The position numbers and the translations under genes were made by a program. A stretch of DNA of 7,836 bases from DHVE2 group archaeon (GTDB taxonomy: Archaea; Thermoplasmatota; Thermoplasmata; Thermoplasmatales; Aciduliprofundaceae): positions 1 through 7,836 of the forward strand of contig WAOY01000168.1 of assembly GCA_015520985.1 (NCBI GenBank), read 5' to 3'. A model generated the notes under the pieces. That model ran no database searches. It was given only the letters and a program-made list of their open reading frames with translations, and had not been told where the DNA came from. Position 1 is the stretch's first letter, and each line of letters opens with the position of its first letter. Below are positions 1 to 4,655 of this stretch, piece after piece.

Positions 1-2
1 GG

Positions 3-503
3 ATATGGTTCTCCTGGTACAGCACCCGTGGCGGCTCAGGGTTCCAGATATACATGGCCTATTACTCCTCTGGCTCATGGTCCTCAACGCGCGGCCCCGT
101 GGGAACCTCAACACCGTACGCACCGTGGAGCACGATGTTCCAGATGAACGATGGACGCCTGGGGATCGCTTACATAGAGTACAGCAACCCATACGGTGCG
201 GGCAATGTGATTCTCGCATACAGCACGGATGACTTCTCCACGTACACCAAGGAGACCATAACGGCGGATGCCCTCGGCAAATCGCAGGTGATTGCGGTGC
301 ACATGCCCGACAGGCTGTGGGTCATATACTCCTCCACCACCTTCAAGGGAGGAGAGTGGAGTGGCCTCGGTGAGATGACTGCTAACAACGACGCTGACCT
401 ATACATAGTGAGCATAGACGACACCGCGGTGCCGGAGCTTAACCCCATGCTGGCGATAGCCCTCCTGGCCATGGTCTTCGCATTTTTGTGGAGAAGGAGG
501 TAA
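3..503 (+). CDS. C-terminal part of a surface-anchored beta-rich protein (5' truncated)
   Basis: The reading frame is open from the window edge and ends at TAA 501-503, giving about 166 visible residues; the true start lies upstream. Seen: a Ser/Thr/Tyr/Trp/Gly-rich extracellular-type sequence with repeated beta-strand-like stretches (for example DGRLGIAYIEYS, NVILAYSTDDF, DRLWVIYSS). These resemble blades of a sialidase/BNR-type beta-propeller, and YSTDDFSTYT looks like a degenerate Asp-box. The C-terminus is tripartite: VPELNP (429-446), about 14 hydrophobic residues, then WRRR. Known: this layout matches archaeosortase sorting signals, and VPxxxP is the signature of the VPXXXP-CTERM class. 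Inference: an S-layer-associated or surface-attached protein, processed and anchored at its C-terminus. No ligand or enzymatic activity can be assigned from this fragment. An ATG at 54 is internal, because coding character continues upstream of it. Confidence 0.8.
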   Translation: MWFSWYSTRGGSGFQIYMAYYSSGSWSSTRGPVGTSTPYAPWSTMFQMNDGRLGIAYIEYSNPYGAGNVILAYSTDDFSTYTKETITADALGKSQVIAVHMPDRLWVIYSSTTFKGGEWSGLGEMTANNDADLYIVSIDDTAVPELNPMLAIALLAMVFAFLWRRR

Positions 504-530
504 CCCCTCCACCATTTTTTGTGATTTTTG
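488..530 (+). terminator. Possible terminator after the surface protein gene
   Basis: GTGGAG (488-493) pairs with CTCCAC (507-512) around the stop codon. An alternative pairing is GGAGG (496-500) with CCTCC (506-510). T-rich runs follow (515-520 and 525-529). Archaeal termination depends mostly on T-tracts, so the T-runs are the stronger part of the evidence. The arms also lie partly inside the coding sequence. Confidence 0.5.
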
Positions 531-540
531 GCAAAATCAT
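523..540 (+). promoter_or_regulatory. Inverted repeat abutting the mptD TATA box; near-copy at 3283-3300
   Basis: GATTTT-TGGC-AAAATC (523-538) is an inverted repeat with 6-base arms, followed by AT and the TATA-like box of mptD. Almost the same sequence, with one extra T, lies at 3283-3300 directly upstream of the TATA box of the minus-strand membrane protein gene. The position against the TATA/BRE region suggests an operator or BRE-proximal activator site. It could also simply be the T-rich end of the preceding gene. Confidence 0.4.
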
Positions 541-547
541 AATATCT
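539..547 (+). promoter_or_regulatory. TATA-like box for the mptD operon
   Basis: The AT-rich ATAATATCT begins 30-31 bases before the ATG at 570. The same spacing is seen at the other first-gene promoters in this window and predicts a leaderless transcript starting at or next to 570. Nothing TATA-like lies 30 bases before the alternative ATG at 552. Confidence 0.5.
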
Positions 548-569
548 CTGTATGCCATACCCCCTACGG

Positions 570-959
570 ATGGCCGAAATCCCGAAGAAGGACAGAGCGA
601 AGAAGTACTTCAACTGCACCCCGAGCGAGCGCGCGGCATTCGAAGCGGGTATTAAACTTGGCTCGGTTTACCATCAATTCGTGGGAACCCCTCTCAGCCT
701 GGAGAACGTGGATTACCTTGAGAGGGCGATAGAGGAGAGCATGAAGGTGCAGCCCTTCGTGAAGGACGCGAAGGTGCGAATAGACAGGACGAAGATAAGG
801 AAGAAGCAGGGGTTCTACAAGTACCTCACCCTCCACGGCGAGATGCTGGATATCGAGTTAGAGGTGCAGTACGAAGATAAGGTGGCTGTTTGCAAGTTAG
901 AGTACGTGGAAGAACTCGACTATCCCCTGATGTACATAATGGAGATAAGGAGCGTGTGA
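570..959 (+). CDS. mptD: Archaeal 7,8-dihydroneopterin aldolase (MptD, DHNA/DUF372 family)
   Basis: Role by family: cleaves 7,8-dihydroneopterin to 6-hydroxymethyl-7,8-dihydropterin and glycolaldehyde, a cytosolic step toward methanopterin/folate-type C1 carriers. Seen: 129 residues, matching the small archaeal family (MJ1585 type). A highly characteristic block FEAGIKLGSVYHQFVGTP is at residues 24-41, then AIEESMKVQPFV at 53-64 and a C-terminal CKLEYVEELDYPLMY. Glu25, His35 and Gln61 fall at the numbers I recall for catalytic/binding residues of MJ1585, and Tyr112 is close to its Tyr111. Start choice: ATG 570 fits the TATA spacing and family length; ATG 552 would add six residues (MPYPLR). 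It is the first gene of an operon, with only 3 bases before the next start. It is distinct from bacterial FolB by sequence. Function is confident; the final cofactor made here is not known. Confidence 0.88.
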   Translation: MAEIPKKDRAKKYFNCTPSERAAFEAGIKLGSVYHQFVGTPLSLENVDYLERAIEESMKVQPFVKDAKVRIDRTKIRKKQGFYKYLTLHGEMLDIELEVQYEDKVAVCKLEYVEELDYPLMYIMEIRSV

Positions 960-962
960 GCC

Positions 963-1502
963 ATGTACGTGAAGATTGGCCTTAGCGGGCTGCCCGGCGT
1001 GGGCAAGACGACGACGCTCATAAGGACGATAAAGATGCTGGAGGAGGAGGGTTTCGTTGTCGGAGGGATGATTACAGAAGAGGTGAAGGAGGGAAACAGG
1101 CGCGTCGGCTTCTACGTGCTAGACTGGATGAACCAGCGCCGCGAAATATTCGCGCACAGGGACTTTGAATCCAGGTATCGCGTTGGACCCTACGGCGTGA
1201 ACATCCAGGTTCTGGAGGAAGTCGGCGTGAAAGCGTTGGAGGAGGCGATGGAGAAGGCGGACGTGATCGTGATAGACGAAGTGGGCAAGATGGAAGTGGA
1301 GAGCAAGAAGTTCGTCGCCGTGGTGCGCGAGATCCTCGACATGGACAAGCACATGATACTCACCTTGCACAAGAAGTCCCGCAATCCTCTACTTCAGGAG
1401 ATAAGGAGACGCGACGACATAAGGATGCTCGAAGTCACGCCCATAAACCGCAACCTCCTCCCGTTCAAGATAGTCAAGCTTATGAAAGGGGAGCAGCTGT
1501 GA
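963..1502 (+). CDS. THEP1-type nucleoside-triphosphatase (P-loop NTPase)
   Basis: Known family: THEP1 / human NTPCR proteins hydrolyse nucleoside triphosphates in vitro; their cellular role is unsettled. Seen: 179 residues, the usual family length. A Walker A GLPGVGKTTT lies at residues 9-18 (Lys15), followed by the family segment GGMITEEVKEGNRRVGFYV (34-52). Walker B VIVIDEVGKME is at 101-111 with acidic pair Asp105-Glu106, and LTLHKKSRNP at 133-142 is in the expected conserved place. No signal peptide or membrane segment, so cytosolic. The start ATG has AAGGAG at 947-952, ten bases upstream, inside the end of mptD, consistent with translation from a polycistronic mRNA. Its stop TGA overlaps the GTG start of trm1 by four bases. 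The tight linkage to a pterin enzyme and a tRNA methyltransferase does not by itself reveal the substrate. Confidence 0.88.
   Translation: MYVKIGLSGLPGVGKTTTLIRTIKMLEEEGFVVGGMITEEVKEGNRRVGFYVLDWMNQRREIFAHRDFESRYRVGPYGVNIQVLEEVGVKALEEAMEKADVIVIDEVGKMEVESKKFVAVVREILDMDKHMILTLHKKSRNPLLQEIRRRDDIRMLEVTPINRNLLPFKIVKLMKGEQL
1485..1493 (+). promoter_or_regulatory. Shine-Dalgarno that fixes the GTG start of trm1
   Basis: The purine run AAAGGGGAG ends five bases before GTG 1499. The start overlaps the THEP1 stop as GTGA, a classic translational-coupling arrangement. This supports GTG as the start even though later ATG codons exist. Confidence 0.6.
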
Positions 1503-2497
1503 TAATAGCAGAGGGAAAGGCGCGGATTTACGTCGAGAGGGTCAACGAGAAGGGCCCTGGAAAGGTGGAGGGTGTATTTTATAATCGCGAGATGGTGTTC
1601 AACAGGGACTCGACAATTTTCCTCCTGCACAACATCCATGTTAGGAACGCTCTCGATGCCCTGGCCGCCACGGGAATTCGCGGGATACGTATGATCCTCG
1701 AGGAAGGCGTGGAAACGGTGATAAACGACAGGGACCCGAGGGCGTACGAATTGATAAAGAAGAACGTGGAGCTCAACGGGATCCAGGCGAGGGTGGAGAA
1801 CAGGGACGCGAATTCCCTCATGGCGGAGGAAAGATTTGACTATGTGGACATCGATCCCTTCGGGAGCCCCGTGGAATTCATAGACATTGCCCTGAGGAGC
1901 GGGAGGATAATTGGGGTGAGCGCCACCGACACCGCAACATTATCAGGGAGCAATTCCCGCATAGAGAGGAGGTATCTTGCTGAAGTTTCCACGAGGGGGA
2001 ACCACGAGGTCGGAATCCGCGTTCTCCTGGGATACGTGGCGAGGATGGCAGTCAGGTTCGACTTGGGAATTAAGCCCATATTCAGTTTCTGGCGCAAGCA
2101 TGCTTACCGCATATATTTCCGCGTTGTGCGGGGGAGTGGAGCTGCAAAAAGAACCCTCGCGAATGTGAAAACAACGGATATTGGGGGACCCCTTTGGATC
2201 GCCGATATTCATGATTTCGAATTCCTAAGAGAGGCGAGAGTCCCGGACATCCCGACCAAGGAAGAGTTCGAGAGGTTGCTCTCCCTCTGGAGGAACGAGA
2301 AGTTCTTCCTCTATCGCGAGATCCCGGAGATCTGCTCAGAACTTCACATATCCCAGCCGAAGATTTCGGACGTGCTCGAAGCGCTCCGCAGCGCTGGCTA
2401 CGAGGCTTACCGCACTCATTTCTCCCCACAGGGTATTCGCACGGATGCGCCGGATGATGCCCTAAGAGACATTCTCCTCTCCCTCGCCAATGGCTGA
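1499..2497 (+). CDS. trm1: tRNA (guanine(26)-N2)-dimethyltransferase Trm1
   Basis: Role by family: SAM-dependent methylation of G26 in tRNA to m2G/m2,2G, which helps set tRNA folding. Seen: 332 residues. YNREMVFNRD at 28-37, the SAM-binding region ALAATGIRGIR at 54-64, acidic NDRDP at 76-80, catalytic DIDPFGSP at 117-124, ATDTATLSGS at 142-151, GNHEVGIRVLLG at 167-178, GGPLW at 229-233, and a C-terminal winged-helix-like region ending with the family signature THFSPQGIRTDAP (306-318). Odd: many archaeal Trm1 proteins carry CxxC pairs just before GPLW. Here that stretch (211-229) is short and Cys-free, and the only cysteine in the protein is Cys279, so a zinc site there is absent. The length is below the roughly 375-380 residues of Pyrococcus-type Trm1. 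Third gene of the mptD operon; the last 36 bases overlap the convergent membrane protein gene. Confidence 0.9.
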   Translation: MIIAEGKARIYVERVNEKGPGKVEGVFYNREMVFNRDSTIFLLHNIHVRNALDALAATGIRGIRMILEEGVETVINDRDPRAYELIKKNVELNGIQARVENRDANSLMAEERFDYVDIDPFGSPVEFIDIALRSGRIIGVSATDTATLSGSNSRIERRYLAEVSTRGNHEVGIRVLLGYVARMAVRFDLGIKPIFSFWRKHAYRIYFRVVRGSGAAKRTLANVKTTDIGGPLWIADIHDFEFLREARVPDIPTKEEFERLLSLWRNEKFFLYREIPEICSELHISQPKISDVLEALRSAGYEAYRTHFSPQGIRTDAPDDALRDILLSLANG

Positions 2498-3253
2498 TTC
2501 CTCTTTTTTCTTCTCCTCTTCCACCCGCATAAGGTGTTTGGCCACGAAGAGCGTTGTCGAGGCCTCAATGGAGAGGGATATCGGCGTGGCTATGGCAAAG
2601 TAAATCAGGTAGGTGAGAAGGAGGTAGTACGGGCGTCCGGCGAATAATTTACCAAGCCAGTGGGGAATCAGGGTTATTCCAACAAGGATGAGAACCGCCC
2701 CTATGAAGAAGGAACCCGCGTAGGGGTTCTGGCTGGTGAACTTTGAGGAGTAAAAAAGCGAGCTTATGGGGCCCGCATCCCGAAGTAGAATGAACGCAGG
2801 CGAGAAGAAGATTTTGAAGAGCACGTAGAAGAGGATCACGATCATCACTATAATCACGATTACGAGGCACAGGATGTTGACGATCCCGAAGATTATCATA
2901 ATGGGAATGAAAAGAACCACCGTACCCACAGTTATGAGAATGTAGAGGATGGAGTAAAGGATGAAAGTGGTGTACTTCCGCAGGTACCTGAAACTCCCCT
3001 TCAGGGGCGATGCGTAGGCGATGTTCAGGTGGAAGGCCATAAGAAGAAGCCCCACCAGGAAAAGCCCCGCCTTAACTGCAGGATGCCGCGCCAACGAAGC
3101 CCAATAATAAATGTACTCGGAAGCCACGTTAAGAAAGATGAGCAGGAGAAGGATCACAAGGCCCTCCGCTGTCTTCATGACCTTTGCGCCCTCGAAGAGT
3201 CGCGGAAACCGGAGTTTTAGATCCTCGGCGAATATATCCTTGAACTCCTCCAT
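2462..3253 (-). CDS. Polytopic membrane protein of unknown function (about six TM segments)
   Basis: I do not recognise a specific family with certainty. Seen: 263 residues with a soluble N-terminal amphipathic segment (1-28) and hydrophobic stretches at about 29-48, 60-80, 96-120, 122-150, 180-197 and 208-228. The C-terminal tail (242-263) is highly charged (VEEEKKKEES...). The segment SPAFILLRDAGPISSLFYSS (151-170) resembles the 'S-P-x-h-h-h-x-D-x-G-x-h-x-x-h-x-x-S' linker of many archaeal and bacterial multi-pass proteins of the DUF975/YciC-like kind; that relation is tentative. Start: ATG at 3253-3251 with a TATA-like box 20-29 bases before it and no Shine-Dalgarno, so probably leaderless. 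Its 3' end runs 36 bases into the end of trm1 on the other strand. No transport motif, signal peptide or catalytic motif is visible. Confidence 0.8.
   Translation of the reverse strand: MEEFKDIFAEDLKLRFPRLFEGAKVMKTAEGLVILLLLIFLNVASEYIYYWASLARHPAVKAGLFLVGLLLMAFHLNIAYASPLKGSFRYLRKYTTFILYSILYILITVGTVVLFIPIMIIFGIVNILCLVIVIIVMIVILFYVLFKIFFSPAFILLRDAGPISSLFYSSKFTSQNPYAGSFFIGAVLILVGITLIPHWLGKLFAGRPYYLLLTYLIYFAIATPISLSIEASTTLFVAKHLMRVEEEKKKEESAIGEGEENVS
2501..2510 (+). terminator. Possible T-tract terminator for the mptD-THEP1-trm1 operon
   Basis: CTCTTTTTTC begins four bases after the trm1 stop and is followed by a longer pyrimidine run (to about 2522). Archaeal RNA polymerase stops readily at such runs. 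The tract lies inside the oppositely oriented membrane protein gene, where it encodes the Lys/Glu-rich tail, so it may simply reflect that coding constraint. Confidence 0.35.
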
Positions 3254-3265
3254 GGAGGATTATGT

Positions 3266-3271
3266 AAAAAA
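3266..3271 (-). terminator. Possible T-tract terminator after the LeuC-like gene
   Basis: A run of six T on the minus strand, 25-30 bases after the LeuC-like stop codon. It overlaps the predicted promoter region of the next gene and has no convincing hairpin, so read-through is equally possible. Confidence 0.28.
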
Positions 3272-3272
3272 G

Positions 3273-3282
3273 AATATATCAA
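3273..3282 (-). promoter_or_regulatory. TATA-like box for the membrane protein gene
   Basis: Read on the minus strand, TTGATATATT starts 29 bases before the ATG at 3253, matching the leaderless spacing seen elsewhere in the window. It lies in the 43-base gap after the LeuC-like gene, so the membrane gene can be transcribed independently of it. Confidence 0.55.
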
Positions 3283-3300
3283 ATTTTTGGCTAAAATCAT
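3283..3300 (-). promoter_or_regulatory. Second copy of the TATA-abutting inverted repeat
   Basis: On the minus strand this reads ATGATTTTAGCCAAAAAT and directly precedes the membrane gene's TATA box. It matches the reverse complement of 524-540 apart from a single extra base. Its end overlaps the stop codon of the LeuC-like gene (3297-3299). Confidence 0.4.
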
Positions 3301-4523
3301 GTGGGTATGGTGACTTTCCCCTCCACCGCGCTGGCCGCCGCTATCACGGGCGAGACGAGGTAGAGTTTTCCCGGACCCTGCTTGCCCGGGTAGTTGCGGT
3401 TGGTCGTGCTCAGGTAAACTTCCTCGCCTATGAGTCCGGGCATGCCCTCGGCGCACCCACCGCAGCCAGGGTTCGTGAGAACTGCACCTGCCTCGGCGAA
3501 TATCTCCCATATACCCTCGGCGATGACCCTCTTCCACACCTCCCGGGTCGTGGGCGTGATTGTGAGGGGCACCTTCACCTTCTTGCCCTTGAGAACCTTC
3601 GCCGCAGCCACGAGATCCTCGTATCTTCCATTGGTGCACGAGCCTATGAACGCGCCGTCGATTTCCATGCCCTCGAACTCGCTCACGGGCTTAACGTTGC
3701 AGGGATTGGGCGGAGCGGCCATCAATGGCTCGAGGTTGTTCACGTCGATGTGTATCTCGTCCACGTACTCGGCGTCCCTGTCAGGTAATATAGGTTCGAA
3801 TCGCACACCCTTTGACTCGTAGAACCTCTCGAGCACCTTGTCCATGGGCAGAAATCCTATTATCCCGCCCATCTCGGTGGTCTGCGAGGCAAGGGTGATC
3901 CTTCCATCAATGCTCAAATTGTGTATCGCGTTTCCCTCGTACTCCATGGCCTTGCCCAGGGCACCGCTTGGCCCCAGTTCGCGCATCACCGCGAAGGTCA
4001 GGTCCCTCGCGACGGTGGGCCAGGAGTACTCGCCTTCCACCACAATCTTCATCGTTTCCGGCACCTCGAACCACGTCTTCCCGGTTACGAATGCAAAGGC
4101 GATGTCCTTGTCGCCCATGCCCTGCCCGAAGGCTCCGACGGCTCCGAGGATGTTGTAATGGGAGTCGGTGCCAACAGCCGTGATTCCGGGGCGCACGATG
4201 CCCTGATCTATGAGAACATGCGTTCCAATACCTCCGTTCACGTCGAATACCTTTATTCCAGCCTGCTTTGCGAACTTCCTGCACCTGTCCTGGGCGAGGG
4301 CGTATTTCAGGGTCTTTGCCGGCACGCTCAGGTCGAAGGTAAAGAAGGTGGAGTCCTTCTTGGCCACCCTCGGTTCTCCGAAGGTCTCGAGGATATTCTT
4401 CACCACATTGGGCCCACCGAACTCCCTCGCGGTTATCACGTCAAGGTCCAACCACACTATCTCCCCCGGCTCCACACGGTCGCTGGTGTGCTTCTGGAAT
4501 ATCTTTTCAACCACCGTTGGCAT
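3297..4523 (-). CDS. Aconitase/3-isopropylmalate dehydratase (LeuC-like) large subunit, specificity uncertain
   Basis: Known superfamily role: [4Fe-4S]-dependent dehydration/hydration of hydroxy-acids (isopropylmalate, homocitrate and relatives) by a large subunit working with a LeuD-type small subunit. Seen: 408 residues, close to archaeal LeuC length; VGTDSH at 117-122, GAFGQGMGDKD at 130-140, TGKTWFEVPETMKI at 147-160, IGSCTNGR at 293-300, NPGCGGCAEG at 351-360, and STTNRNYPGKQGP at 372-384. Cys296, Cys354 and Cys357 are the expected cluster ligands. Odd: the canonical Asp-His of DHxxP is Asp-Leu (FDLSVPAKT, 63-71), the early HDxTxP-type motif is REFGGP (33-38), and VGTDSH is followed by YNI rather than TCT. 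These features point to a divergent subfamily annotated loosely as LeuC or homoaconitase, so substrate is open. No small-subunit gene is present here. Start ATG 4523 fits the upstream TATA-like box. Confidence 0.85.
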   Translation of the reverse strand: MPTVVEKIFQKHTSDRVEPGEIVWLDLDVITAREFGGPNVVKNILETFGEPRVAKKDSTFFTFDLSVPAKTLKYALAQDRCRKFAKQAGIKVFDVNGGIGTHVLIDQGIVRPGITAVGTDSHYNILGAVGAFGQGMGDKDIAFAFVTGKTWFEVPETMKIVVEGEYSWPTVARDLTFAVMRELGPSGALGKAMEYEGNAIHNLSIDGRITLASQTTEMGGIIGFLPMDKVLERFYESKGVRFEPILPDRDAEYVDEIHIDVNNLEPLMAAPPNPCNVKPVSEFEGMEIDGAFIGSCTNGRYEDLVAAAKVLKGKKVKVPLTITPTTREVWKRVIAEGIWEIFAEAGAVLTNPGCGGCAEGMPGLIGEEVYLSTTNRNYPGKQGPGKLYLVSPVIAAASAVEGKVTIPT

Positions 4524-4545
4524 GTGGGGTGAATGGTGATTTTTC

Positions 4546-4554
4546 TAATTAATA
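4546..4554 (-). promoter_or_regulatory. TATA-like box for the LeuC-like gene
   Basis: On the minus strand, within TAAATATTAATTAG, TATTAATTA begins 31 bases before the ATG at 4523. No Shine-Dalgarno precedes the ATG, which supports a leaderless or near-leaderless message. A weak inverted repeat AATCT-N6-AGATT (4563-4578) lies just upstream of the box. Confidence 0.45.
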
Positions 4555-4598
4555 TTTACCCGAATCTCCGACCAGATTATCTTTTTCCCGGCTGATTT

Positions 4599-4608
4599 TC
4601 ACATGTGA
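4599..4608 (+). promoter_or_regulatory. Perfect palindrome TCACATGTGA in the divergent promoter region
   Basis: A 10-base perfect palindrome, 16 bases upstream of the STAND regulator's TATA box and about 45 bases upstream of the LeuC-like gene's box. It could be an operator read by the regulator's own winged helix (autoregulation) or by another factor serving both genes. A palindrome this short can arise by chance, so the evidence is positional only. Confidence 0.35.
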
Positions 4609-4624
4609 TTTGCACACGCAAGAG

Positions 4625-4632
4625 TTAAATAT
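4625..4632 (+). promoter_or_regulatory. TATA box for the STAND-TPR regulator gene
   Basis: TTAAATAT begins 31 bases before ATG 4656. There is no Shine-Dalgarno between it and the ATG, so a leaderless transcript beginning at about 4654-4656 is expected. Confidence 0.6.
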
Positions 4633-4655
4633 CCGAAGATGCAATATACACATAG

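Noticed and set aside
552..569. Earlier ATG for mptD at 552
   Set aside because: It adds MPYPLR, which is not family-like, and there is no TATA-like box about 30 bases before it. ATG 570 has correct promoter spacing and family length.
170..619. 149-codon open frame on the minus strand
   Set aside because: It is antisense to the surface protein tail and the start of mptD, both with clear coding character. Its translation shows no recognisable domain and it has no promoter.
3111..3788. 225-codon open frame on the plus strand
   Set aside because: It crosses two genuine minus-strand genes and their promoter gap. It is a by-product of G+C-rich codon structure, with no start signal or recognisable motif.
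3921..4532. 203-codon open frame on the plus strand
   Set aside because: It is entirely antisense to the LeuC-like gene, whose Fe-S motifs are unmistakable. The translation is rich in His/Arg/Leu shadow composition.
4524..4655. tRNA or small RNA gene in the divergent gap
   Set aside because: No cloverleaf arms or TTC-type loop were found by eye. The gap is accounted for by two promoters and a palindrome.
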